A DNA stretch of 64,000 nt from Cognatilysobacter xinjiangensis (lineage in GTDB: Bacteria > Pseudomonadota > Gammaproteobacteria > Xanthomonadales > Xanthomonadaceae). The position numbers and the translations under genes were made by a program. Location: NCBI RefSeq assembly GCF_014651995.1, contig NZ_BMXY01000002.1, forward strand, positions 186,001-250,000, given 5' to 3'. This document shows, in pieces, positions 1-7,273 of this stretch (its first letter is position 1; the number at the start of each line of letters is the position of its first letter). Below the pieces are notes generated by a model. That model did no database searches. It was given only the letters and a program-made list of their open reading frames with translations, and was not told the DNA's origin.

Positions 1-86
1 GCCTTCTTCCTCCGTCGCGCATGTGTCATCCGCCCGTACCAGCGGTGCGTGGCGGGCGACACCGGCGCGCCTCATCAGGTGACTTC

Positions 87-341
87 ATGAAAACGCTGCT
101 GATCGTCGGCTTCCTCGGCCTGATCATCTACAACCTCGGCGCCGGCCTGTATTACATGCTGACCGACAAGGGCACCAGCAAACGCACGGTCAACGCCTTG
201 ACCAAGCGCATCGTGCTGTCGGTCGTGCTGATCCTTCTGGTGTGCGCGGGCATCGCCACCGGCTTCATCGAGCCCCACGGCGTGGGTTCGAATCCGTCGA
301 GTGCCGTTGCGGTGCATGCATCGACCACGGATGCGGTCTAG
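87..341 (+). CDS. small two-helix membrane protein (DUF2909 / twin-TM type)
   Basis: This 84-residue protein has two hydrophobic segments, at about residues 3-22 and 43-63, joined by a basic polar loop containing TDKGTSKRTVNALTKR. The layout and the MLTDKG..RTV.ALT.RI pattern match the DUF2909 'twin transmembrane' family, which is usually encoded inside cytochrome c oxidase (cox/SURF1) clusters. Any cox genes would lie left of the window, so that context cannot be checked. The ATG at 87 is chosen because the upstream in-frame extension is arginine-rich and unlike the family. The tail after residue 65 is polar and low in complexity. The function of the family is unknown. Confidence 0.75.
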   Translation: MKTLLIVGFLGLIIYNLGAGLYYMLTDKGTSKRTVNALTKRIVLSVVLILLVCAGIATGFIEPHGVGSNPSSAVAVHASTTDAV

Positions 342-537
342 CTGGGTCACACCTCGATATACCCATGAGGGTGGGCGGCTGGCTGGCCGGGCCCGCTGGC
401 TGGCGCGACGGCAGGCGGCGCAACGCATTGCCGAATCACCAACACTGACGATCGACACGCGGCTCAGGGGTTTGCGATAGCAGTCCGTCGCCCGCTTCGC
501 GTCGCGCCGATATCGAAACGCCGATTCTGGCGACTCG

Positions 538-1691
538 TCAACGCTCGACTGTTTCGACCACGTCCTGGACGAATCGGTTCACCGCGATCGCCGTGGGCAA
601 CTGGTCGTAGGCTCCGGCCGTGGTGGCGATCGCAAGGTCGAGGTCGTGTACGACGAACAGGCGTTGTCCCCCGTTGCCGAACGCGGCCTGCCACGCGACC
701 GCACGCCTTTCCATCGCGCCGTGCCCGTCCACCACTGGCCCCGGTAACGCACGCCATCGATATTGGTCGGAAGACCGGGCGCTCTCGCATCGCGCACCCA
801 GTCCGCTGGAACCGGTTGGCGTCCGTCCCAGCGGCCGTCGTCGAGGACCAGGCGCCCGAGCTTCAGCAGGTCCCGCGGGCGCAGGCGGAGCCCGTTGAAC
901 GCCATCGGGCGCCCATGGACGTCGCGCACCCATTCCCAGCTGCGAATGCCCATCGGCTTGAAAAGGCGTGCCTGCGCGAACTGGTCCAGCGGCTCGCCGG
1001 TTCCATCGCTGATGATCGCAGCGAGCAGCGCGGTGCCGCCGCCGTTGTAGTTGAATACCGTGCCCGGCGGGTAGCTCATGGGGTGGTCGAGCACGTAGGC
1101 CGGCAGGTCGCGCTTCCAGAACAACTTCAGCTCGTCGTTGAGCCCGGGCCTGCCCTCCGTCCATGCCAAGCCGCTGCCCATGTCCAGCAGGTCGCGGATA
1201 CGGATCACGCGCGCATTCTTCGCGGCCCGACCGGCGAGCCCCGGAAAGGCGAGGGCGACCGGCTGATCCGTCGCAGGCACCCGGCCCTCGGCGAGCGCGA
1301 TCCCGTAAAGCAGGCCCGTGACGCTCTTACCCACGGATCGGACGTCGTGGAGCGTCGCCGGCCCGAACGACTGCCGCGTTGACACCAGCGAGTAGACGGA
1401 TCGATCGAGCCCACCCCGATACATCTCTGCGACGAGACACCGGTGGCGCTCGATCACCACGGCATGCACATCCAATGGCCGGTCGACGAGCCGCTGTGTC
1501 GCGGCGAGCAGCGCGGCCTCGTCGAAGCCCTGCGTGGCCGGACGGCACAGCCTCCATCCATCGTCCTGCTGCGACGGAACGGGTCCAGAGCCTGCGTCGA
1601 TCGGGCGTAGCCATCGCAGCCATGCGAACGCGGCCAGCAATGCGAGCCCGAGTACGACAGACACGCGAGCTCGCCGGGAACGCAGGTTCAT
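538..1691 (-). pseudogene. serine hydrolase (class C beta-lactamase-like), frameshifted near 3' end
   Basis: The N-terminus (ATG at 1691) has an Arg-rich start and one hydrophobic segment (VVLGLALLAAFAWLRW), suggesting a periplasmic protein anchored in the inner membrane. The beta-lactamase-related fold is shown by the SxxK nucleophile motif SVGK (in HDVRSVGKSVTGLLYG) and the YxN-type motif YNGGG. The frame holding these continues to 579 with a nonsense arginine/proline-rich tail. The expected family C-terminus (AAFGNGGQRLFVVHDLDLAI, then TTAGAYD) is read in another frame ending at the TGA at 538. A one-base shift between about 690 and 715 would explain this. It is either a recent mutation or a sequencing error. 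The substrate is unknown; related proteins are esterases or peptidases. Confidence 0.8.
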
Positions 1692-1890
1692 GGGCAGGCG
1701 GCGTCCGCTTCTCGTGGGAGACGATTGTAGGTGGCTGACGCGAACGTCAATTCTGCGGCGAGACGGAACCTCGGCGACGTCCAACTGTTATCGAAGGCCC
1801 TGAGACGAAAGCTCGCGATTCCGCCAGCTTGGCTCGTCAGGCTGGCGGCTGTAGGTGGTGCTGGGTCAGATTGAAAAACGGCGTTCGACG

Positions 1891-1911
1891 TGTGACAGAA
1901 AAGTTGTCACA
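1891..1911. promoter_or_regulatory. TGTGACA-N7-TGTCACA inverted repeat (possible operator)
   Basis: Two perfect 7-bp arms flank a 7-bp spacer in an otherwise unassigned intergenic stretch. The shape is that of a dimeric-regulator operator. It is not a CRP/Clp site, because those have a 6-bp spacer between TGTGA and TCACA. The binding protein is unknown. Confidence 0.3.
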
Positions 1912-1972
1912 GATTTGTCCCAAGCCGCTCCCAGCACTAACTGCGGCGCACGCTTGCGTAGCGAGCAGAAAC

Positions 1973-1999
1973 AAAAAAAGCCCGCGAATTCGCGGGCTT
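1973..1999 (-). terminator. rho-independent terminator of tRNA-Met
   Basis: The stem AGCCCGCG/CGCGGGCT closes on an AATT loop (1979-1998). On the minus strand it is followed by a run of seven T. It lies 17 bases after the tRNA 3' end. Confidence 0.85.
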
Positions 2000-2015
2000 A
2001 GATGATTCACCGAAC

Positions 2016-2092
2016 TGGTGGCTATGGGTGGACTCGAACCACCGACCCCAGCATTATGAGTGCTGTGCTCTAACCGGCTGAGCTACATAGCC
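2016..2092 (-). tRNA. tRNA-Met (CAU anticodon)
   Basis: On the minus strand a 77-nt cloverleaf starts GGCTATG and ends CATAGCC-A-CCA with the CCA encoded (2016-2018). It has a standard D arm (GCTCAGCCGGTTAGAGC), anticodon loop CTCATAA giving CAU, and T arm GGTTCGAGTCC. The acceptor pairs GGCTATG/CATAGCC and lacks the C1 mismatch typical of an initiator tRNA, so elongator Met is most likely. A lysidine-modified tRNA-Ile2 also carries CAU, but the body matches gammaproteobacterial tRNA-Met. Confidence 0.95.
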
Positions 2093-2236
2093 AGTGCGGT
2101 GAACCGTGAATTCTTCCGGTTCGACCGGCGGCTGTCAATCACCCGATGCGCTCCGCCGTTCGCTTGTTGTCGACGGCACCCCGTGGCAGAGTCGGGCGCA
2201 GTGGCCTTTCGGCCTAAGCAGATCGAGGTCCGCATC

Positions 2237-2851
2237 GTGATCGATCCGGACGGGTACCGCCCCAACGTGGGCATCGTGATCATGAACGCCGAGGGCCGGG
2301 TGTTCTGGGCCCGTCGCGTCCATCGCGATGGCTGGCAGTTCCCGCAGGGCGGGATGAACACCGACGAGACACCGCTCGAGGCCATGTACCGCGAGCTCCG
2401 CGAGGAGACCGGGCTGTTGCCGCAGCACGTTGAGGTGCTGGCCGCGACCCCGGGCTGGCTGCGCTACCGGCTGCCGCAGCGCGCGATCCGCCGGCGCGAC
2501 CGCCTGGTCTGCATCGGCCAGAAGCAGGTGTGGTTCCTGCTGCAGCTCAAGGGCGACGAGTCTGCCGTCCGGCTCGACCTCACCGACAAGCCCGAGTTCG
2601 ACCACTGGCGCTGGGTCGACTTCTGGTACCCGCTTGAGCACGTGGTGACGTTCAAGCGCGGCGTCTATTCGCGCGCGCTGCGCCACTTGGCGCCGACCGC
2701 GCGAAGCGTGGCCGGGGCCGGTGCGATCCCTACGCCCCAGCCCGATCCCCGCGACGCCCGCGGCCCGCGCAGTTACGGCCGACAGCGTCCACGGCATAGC
2801 GGTGGCGGGGCGACGCAGGGCGGCATGCCCGCTGAATCCGCGCCGAATTGA
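2237..2851 (+). CDS. rppH: RNA pyrophosphohydrolase (Nudix)
   Basis: RppH removes pyrophosphate from 5'-triphosphorylated mRNA and so triggers RNase E-dependent decay in the cytoplasm. The protein starts [14 protein letters not shown] from a GTG codon, which matches the conserved family N-terminus. Longer upstream starts would run into the tRNA. The Nudix box occupies about residues 39-61 ([20 protein letters not shown]) with the catalytic REEL-type glutamates intact. WQFPQGG and WFLL follow the family pattern. At 204 residues it has the long low-complexity basic tail seen in xanthomonads (about residues 157-204), compared with about 176 residues in E. coli. Confidence 0.95.
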   Translation: MIDPDGYRPNVGIVIMNAEGRVFWARRVHRDGWQFPQGGMNTDETPLEAMYRELREETGLLPQHVEVLAATPGWLRYRLPQRAIRRRDRLVCIGQKQVWFLLQLKGDESAVRLDLTDKPEFDHWRWVDFWYPLEHVVTFKRGVYSRALRHLAPTARSVAGAGAIPTPQPDPRDARGPRSYGRQRPRHSGGGATQGGMPAESAPN

Positions 2852-2867
2852 CAATCATTCTCATTCG
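2849..2867. promoter_or_regulatory. Fur-box-like site upstream of bfd/bfr
   Basis: The sequence TGACAATCATTCTCATTCG has the reverse complement CGAATGAGAATGATTGTCA. That is close to the Fur consensus of repeated NAT(A/T)AT hexamers. It stands out as AT-rich in a high-GC background and ends about 43 bp before the bfd start, consistent with iron-dependent repression. Confidence 0.7.
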
Positions 2868-2909
2868 TGTTGCACTGTCGAGGCTGCCGGAATACCTCGA
2901 TGGGCCTCC

Positions 2910-3113
2910 ATGTACGTGTGCATCTGCAACGGCGTTACCGACCGTGACATCCGCCAGGCTGCCGAAGCCGGCTGCCGCACGATGACCGAGCTGACCATGC
3001 GCACCGGCGCAGGCGCGAACTGCGGCAGTTGCATCGAGATGGCCACGCAACTGCTCGACGAGACCCACGCGCGACGCGAGCTGCCGCTGCCGGTGCTGTC
3101 CCAGGCCGCCTAG
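2910..3113 (+). CDS. bfd: bacterioferritin-associated ferredoxin
   Basis: Bfd is a small [2Fe-2S] protein that binds bacterioferritin and reduces its stored ferric iron so that it can be released. The 67-residue protein has the four cluster cysteines Cys4, Cys6, Cys38 and Cys41 in the C-x-C ... C-x2-C pattern (YVCICNG and ANCGSC), which defines the family. The ATG at 2910 is chosen because MYVCICNGVT is the conserved N-terminus. It lies behind a Fur-like site and 102 bp before bfr, its expected partner. Low-iron induction by Fur is likely. Confidence 0.95.
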   Translation: MYVCICNGVTDRDIRQAAEAGCRTMTELTMRTGAGANCGSCIEMATQLLDETHARRELPLPVLSQAA

Positions 3114-3215
3114 GCCGTGCCGCAAACGCGCGCGGAGATGCAGTCGATTCGCGTTACGTCATCCGTTCTTCCGGGTCGCTAGAGTGTCGGCTGCCGTCAC
3201 CGAGGAGCCGTCGCC

Positions 3216-3686
3216 ATGAAGGGCGATTCGAAGGTCATCGAATATCTCAACCGCGCGCTCTACAACGAGCTGACCGCGATCAACCAGTACTTCCTGCATG
3301 CAAAGATGCTGAAGAACTGGGGGCTCAAGGAACTCGCCGACCACGAGTACCACGAGTCCATCGACGAGATGAAGCATGCGGACAAGCTGTCCGAGCGCAT
3401 CCTCTTCCTCGACGGCCTGCCGAACTTCCAGGCGCTGGGCAAGCTGCGCATCGGCGAGGATCCTCGCGAGGTGCTCAACGCCGACCTTGCGCTCGAGTAC
3501 GAGGCGCTGCCGCTGTTGCGCGAGGCGATCGCGCACTGCGAGCAGGTCAGCGACTACGTCAGCCGCAAGCTGTTCGCCGATATCCTCGAATCCGAGGAAG
3601 AACACATCGACTGGATCGAGACGCAGCTCGCGCTGATGGACCGCCTCGGCGACGCACTCTACCTGCAGTCCAAGATCGAAAGCTGA
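3216..3686 (+). CDS. bfr: bacterioferritin
   Basis: Bfr is a 24-subunit haem-containing iron store with ferroxidase activity. At 156 residues it has the usual length. All di-iron ligands are present: Glu18, Glu51, His54, Glu94, Glu127 and His130. Met52, the haem ligand shared between two subunits, is also present, so this is a true haem-type bacterioferritin, not an FtnA. The start has a clear purine-rich ribosome site (GAGGAG) upstream. It pairs with bfd immediately upstream, and the gene ends in a hairpin before a convergent gene. Confidence 0.97.
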   Translation: MKGDSKVIEYLNRALYNELTAINQYFLHAKMLKNWGLKELADHEYHESIDEMKHADKLSERILFLDGLPNFQALGKLRIGEDPREVLNADLALEYEALPLLREAIAHCEQVSDYVSRKLFADILESEEEHIDWIETQLALMDRLGDALYLQSKIES

Positions 3687-3691
3687 CGAAA

Positions 3692-3714
3692 ACGGCCCGC
3701 CTCGCGCGGGCCGT
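3692..3714. terminator. hairpin between convergent bfr and DUF4126 gene
   Basis: The stem ACGGCCCGC/GCGGGCCGT has a 5-base loop and follows the bfr stop by 5 bases. The T-tract is poor on both strands, so it may act as an inefficient or bidirectional terminator. Confidence 0.55.
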
Positions 3715-3726
3715 CTCGCATCCGGC

Positions 3727-4323
3727 TCAGCGCGCCGCCGGCGCGGCAGGCGTGGGCCGACGCAGCAGTCGGCGCACCCGTCGCCACAGCCAGAGCAGCG
3801 CCAGCACCACTACCAGCGTGAGCAGCAGCGCGAGTCCGAGCGCGGCCACCGGGTGGGTGAGCACCAGCGCGAGTACGCCGAGCGTGGCGGCGTCCTCGCC
3901 AGCCGATGCGGTCCAGTTGGTCACCGGCTCGGGCGAGGTATTGAGCAGCGCGCGCGTACCGGACTTGAGGCCATGGCTCGCGAACGCGATGCCCGCGCCG
4001 GTGGCGAGCGCGCCTGCACCCAAATGCCCATCGGGCGACAGCGCCGCCGCGGCGAGGAAGGCGCCGACCGGCACGCGCAGCAGCGTATGCAGCAGGTCCC
4101 AGATCGAATCCACGCCCGGGAACTTGTCGGCGAAGAACTCGACCACCGCGAGCACGCCGGCCACGCCCAGCACCCACGGTGACTGCGTGACCTCGAGCGC
4201 CGGCGGCAGCTCCATCCATCCCAGCGCGCCGGCGAGGCCGATGCCGAAAACCGTGAGGTAGACGCGTACCCCTGCCAGCCAGGCCAGCACGAGGCCGAGG
4301 GCGAACAGCGGGGCGTCGGTCAT
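3727..4323 (-). CDS. DUF4126 family integral membrane protein
   Basis: This 198-residue hydrophobic protein has about five membrane segments, with signatures such as LAGVRVYLTVFGIGL, ADKFPGVDSIWDLLHTLLRV, GIAFASHGLKSGTRAL and NTSPEPVTNW. These are typical of the DUF4126 family of uncharacterised bacterial inner-membrane proteins. The tail after the last helix is basic (RRVRRLLRRP). The ATG at 4323 is chosen because upstream sequence is not membrane-like and would overlap the divergent gene at 4415. The function is unknown; it is transcribed alone and converges on bfr. Confidence 0.8.
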   Translation of the reverse strand: MTDAPLFALGLVLAWLAGVRVYLTVFGIGLAGALGWMELPPALEVTQSPWVLGVAGVLAVVEFFADKFPGVDSIWDLLHTLLRVPVGAFLAAAALSPDGHLGAGALATGAGIAFASHGLKSGTRALLNTSPEPVTNWTASAGEDAATLGVLALVLTHPVAALGLALLLTLVVVLALLWLWRRVRRLLRRPTPAAPAAR

Positions 4324-4414
4324 GGCGGATCTCCGGCGTACGGCGGCATGGGAGCGCCGCGGGCGTGCATGCGCTGTCGGCATACTCGCATTCCCGCCGT
4401 ACGAGGACACCGCC

Positions 4415-5101
4415 ATGGAGCCACGCCCGACCCCGACCGCTGCCCGTGCGGGACTCGGACTCGTCGTCGCGCTCGGTGTGTTCCTGCTGGCGCTGCTGTT
4501 CGGCGCCTGGGGCGTCTGGCAGGTGGCGCGAGGCGGCCGTCCGCCGGCCTGCAATGCCAAGGCGACGGCCTTGCTGGAGCAGCGCGTGGCCACGCTCGGC
4601 CGCTCGGACCAGATCAGCCGTGACGCCAACCGCCAGCTGCAGTCCACGCTGGCCGACCGCGAGGAGCAGATCGCGCAGCTGCGGGCGGACGTCGACTTCT
4701 ACGAGCGGCTGGTGGGCGCGACGGGCCAGCGCCACGGCCTGAGCGTGCACGCGCTGCGCATGCAGCGGCAGGCGGGCAACGCGTGGCATTTCACGGCCGT
4801 GCTCACCCAGAATCTCGACCGCGCCGCGGTCAGCACCGGCGAGCTGACGCTGTCGGTGGAAGGCAGCCGCGGGGGCCGCATGCAGACGCTGGACTGGAAC
4901 GCGCTGCGGCAGCAGCCGAAGGCACCCGGCACGCCGTTCTCGTTCCGCTATTTCCAGGAGGTCGAGGGCGACGTGCTGCTGCCGGCCGATTTCGCGCCCG
5001 TGCGCGTCAGCGTGCACCTGAAGCCGCGCGGCCGGGCGGCGGTCGATCACGCGGTGACCTGGGCCGAAGCGACGTCGCCGGCGCCCGCGACCGCGCCGTG
5101 A
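4415..5101 (+). CDS. membrane-anchored coiled-coil protein (DUF6776-like)
   Basis: The 228-residue protein has one N-terminal membrane segment (about residues 15-38, [20 protein letters not shown]). A coiled-coil stretch follows at about 48-90, containing [20 protein letters not shown]. The rest is a soluble domain, likely periplasmic, that looks beta-rich ([10 protein letters not shown] through VSVHLKPRG). The [10 protein letters not shown] motif and the position just upstream of erpA match a family of unknown function often found beside erpA in xanthomonads and pseudomonads. The ATG at 4415 gives a proper membrane anchor; the longer in-frame extension does not. Confidence 0.75.
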   Translation: MEPRPTPTAARAGLGLVVALGVFLLALLFGAWGVWQVARGGRPPACNAKATALLEQRVATLGRSDQISRDANRQLQSTLADREEQIAQLRADVDFYERLVGATGQRHGLSVHALRMQRQAGNAWHFTAVLTQNLDRAAVSTGELTLSVEGSRGGRMQTLDWNALRQQPKAPGTPFSFRYFQEVEGDVLLPADFAPVRVSVHLKPRGRAAVDHAVTWAEATSPAPATAP

Positions 5102-5168
5102 CGCGCGCGGAAAGCATCGTCGCGATGCATTGGAACGGCGTTCCGGAAGCCACTGCTATCCTGCGCGC

Positions 5169-5543
5169 ATGGAAATGATCGATCTGCCGACGGCCCCGGG
5201 TTACCAGTCGCTCGAGCGGCCGCTGGTGTTCACCTCGTCGGCGGCCGCCAAGGTGCGCCAGCTGATCGAGGAAGAGGGCAACGACGCGCTCAAGCTGCGC
5301 GTCTACATCCAGGGCGGCGGTTGCTCGGGCTTCCAGTACGGCTTCGAGTTCGATGAGGAAAAGGCCGAGGACGACCTCGCGGTGGAGACCGACGGCGTGA
5401 CGCTCGTGGTCGACCCGCTGAGCCTGCAGTACCTGATGGGCGCGGAAGTCGACTACACCGAGAGCCTGCACGGCGCGCAGTTCGTGATCCGCAATCCGAA
5501 CGCGAAGACCACCTGCGGCTGCGGTTCCTCGTTCTCCGCATGA
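5169..5543 (+). CDS. erpA: iron-sulfur cluster insertion protein ErpA
   Basis: ErpA is an A-type carrier that delivers [4Fe-4S] clusters to apo-enzymes, including those of isoprenoid synthesis. The 124-residue protein has the three conserved cysteines Cys52 ([11 protein letters not shown]), Cys116 and Cys118 (TTCGCGSSF) that bind the cluster. The [15 protein letters not shown] block is typical. It starts MEMIDLP at 5169. The reading frame ends in ATGA, shared with the nudC start, so the two are translationally coupled. Confidence 0.95.
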   Translation: MEMIDLPTAPGYQSLERPLVFTSSAAAKVRQLIEEEGNDALKLRVYIQGGGCSGFQYGFEFDEEKAEDDLAVETDGVTLVVDPLSLQYLMGAEVDYTESLHGAQFVIRNPNAKTTCGCGSSFSA

Positions 5544-6448
5544 GCCCCGCCGACGCGCCGTACGCGCTCGTCGGAACCGATCCCCAGCTGGCGCCGCTCG
5601 ATCGCGCCGACCACCTGCGCGACGACCCCGCCGCGCTCGCCGCGATGTGGCCGGCCGCCTGCGTGCTGCGCGTCGATGGCGACGGGCGTGCGGCCGCCGA
5701 TGTCGATGGCGCGCCGTCGGTGTCGTGGGGCGAGTCGCTGGGCCCGATGCCGGCGGATGCGGACTTTCTCGGCATCGACGCCGACTCTGTCGCCTGGTTC
5801 GCCAGCACGCTGACCGACGCGACGACGCCCCGCATCGACCTGCGTCGCGCCGCCGCGACGTGGCCCGTGCGCGCGGCCAGCGCCTACGCTACCGCGCACG
5901 CGCTGCATCACTGGCATGCGCGGCATCGCTACTGCGGCGCCTGCGGCGGCGAGGTGGAATTCGTGCGCGGCGGCTGGCTCGGCCGCTGCCTTCGCTGCGA
6001 GCGCGAGCACTACCCGCGCACCGACCCGGCGGTGATCGTCGCCGTCGGCGAGGGCACGCGCCTGCTGATGGGGCGACAGGCCTCGTGGCCCGCGCGCCGC
6101 TATTCGGTGATCGCCGGCTTCGTCGAGCCGGGCGAGACGCTGGAGCAAGCGGTCTCGCGCGAGGTGATGGAGGAGACGGGTATCCGCATCACCGGCTGCC
6201 GTTACCTCGGCTCGCAGCCGTGGCCGTTTCCGACCTCGCTGATGCTCGGCTTCATCGCCGATGCCGGTTCGGCCGAGATCCGCGGCAGCGACGAGCTGGA
6301 GGAGGCGCGCTGGTTCGAGCGCGAGGAGATCGTGGCGGCGCTGGACGCCGACGCGCGTGGCGAGCCCGAGTCCGGCCCGTTCCTGCCGCCTGCGCGCATC
6401 TCGATCGCGCACTGGCTGGTGCGCCAGTGGGTGGCCGCGACGACCTGA
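5540..6448 (+). CDS. nudC: NAD+ diphosphatase / NADH-RNA decapping Nudix enzyme
   Basis: NudC cleaves NAD(H) to NMN and AMP and removes NAD caps from RNA 5' ends. The zinc-ribbon cysteines are Cys132, Cys135, Cys150 and Cys153. The Nudix box spans about residues 193-215 ([20 protein letters not shown]). The NudC-specific SQPWPFPTS motif is at 225-233. At 302 residues it is longer than E. coli NudC (257) because of a larger N-terminal domain, which is common in xanthomonads. It overlaps erpA by 4 bp. Confidence 0.95.
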   Translation: MSPADAPYALVGTDPQLAPLDRADHLRDDPAALAAMWPAACVLRVDGDGRAAADVDGAPSVSWGESLGPMPADADFLGIDADSVAWFASTLTDATTPRIDLRRAAATWPVRAASAYATAHALHHWHARHRYCGACGGEVEFVRGGWLGRCLRCEREHYPRTDPAVIVAVGEGTRLLMGRQASWPARRYSVIAGFVEPGETLEQAVSREVMEETGIRITGCRYLGSQPWPFPTSLMLGFIADAGSAEIRGSDELEEARWFEREEIVAALDADARGEPESGPFLPPARISIAHWLVRQWVAATT

Positions 6449-6451
6449 GAT

Positions 6452-6863
6452 TCAGCCGGGCGCGAGCGCGGTGAAAGGTGCGAACGGCAGGTTCCGCGCT
6501 ATGCCGAACGCAAGTGCGGCGACCATCCAGAAACGGCCGTTGTAGGCGAAACGCGCGACGGCGCCACGCAGCAGCGTGCGGCCGCGCATCTCGTTGAGGG
6601 CGATGGCGCCGAGCACGGGCAGGCCGGCGAGCGCGAGGACGTTCATGGACGCGGCACGGGCGATGTCGCCGTGCACCAGCGCATGCAGCATGCGGGTCAG
6701 GCCGCAGCCGGGGCAGTACAGGCCGGTGGCCATCCGGAACAGGCAGGGCAGGAACGGGTTCCCGGGGGCGTTCGGATCGAAGCGCCACAGCAGCCACACG
6801 CCCAGCAGGGCGACGGCCGAAGCCGTCGCCACGAGGGCGTTGCGGGATCGCGTCGCGATCAAT
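6452..6863 (-). CDS. DUF2752 membrane protein
   Basis: The 136-residue protein has three to four hydrophobic segments and the DUF2752 signature CPGCGLTRMLHALVHGD followed by AASMNVLAL. The two Cys of CPGC could bind metal or form a disulfide; the family function is unknown. The best start is the TTG at 6863, which overlaps the upstream gene's TGA and is preceded by AGGGG at good spacing. A GTG a little downstream is the alternative. It forms an operon with the CD225-type gene before it. Confidence 0.75.
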
Positions 6864-7218
6864 TCATCCCCTGCAACTGCTGCATGGTTTCCATGTACTG
6901 GGCCATGCCACCGGTCGCCAAGAAGACGATGTTGAGCACCACGCCGAGGATGCACAGGCCGGTGGTGATCCAGCACCACAGCTTGGCGTTGTCGGACGAA
7001 CGCTTGGCCTCGGCGAAGTCGCCGCGGTCGAGCGCGCCGTTGACCTTCGACGAGAACACGATGGCGACGATGCCGGGGATCGTGCCGATGATGCAGCAGA
7101 CGCACAGCGACACGATGGTGATCGCGATCGACCACACCATGTAGTTCGGCACCGGCGATGCGGTGTTCCCCGGCTGCGTGATGTGCGGTGGCGGCTGGAT
7201 CGGCGGCGGCGTGCTCAT
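6859..7218 (-). CDS. CD225/dispanin family membrane protein
   Basis: The 119-residue protein has a Pro-rich cytoplasmic N-terminus (PPPIQPPPH) and two membrane segments. The first segment and following loop, with VCCIIGTIPGIVAIVFSSKV and NGALDRGDFAEAKRSSDNAK, match the CD225/dispanin domain shared with animal IFITM proteins. The CC pair in the first helix is also seen in the family. The function in bacteria is not established. It is coupled to the DUF2752 gene by a 5-bp overlap, which suggests that the two proteins work together in the membrane. Confidence 0.85.
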   Translation of the reverse strand: MSTPPPIQPPPHITQPGNTASPVPNYMVWSIAITIVSLCVCCIIGTIPGIVAIVFSSKVNGALDRGDFAEAKRSSDNAKLWCWITTGLCILGVVLNIVFLATGGMAQYMETMQQLQGMN

Positions 7219-7273
7219 GGTGTTCCCCTTGTCTGAAGATGGTGGACCGGCGCGATGCTAGCAGGGCGACGCG

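Larger units (their letters stand above)
1692..2015. other. intergenic region between serine hydrolase and tRNA-Met
   Basis: No convincing coding potential is seen. The region holds an inverted repeat CCGCCAGC/GCTGGCGG at 1821-1848, a perfect 7-bp palindrome with 7-bp spacer at 1891-1911, and the tRNA terminator at 1973-1999. Confidence 0.5.

Noticed and set aside
1891..1911. Palindrome as a CRP/Clp site
   Set aside because: CRP/Clp sites are TGTGA-N6-TCACA; here the distance between TGTGA and TCACA is 11 bases.
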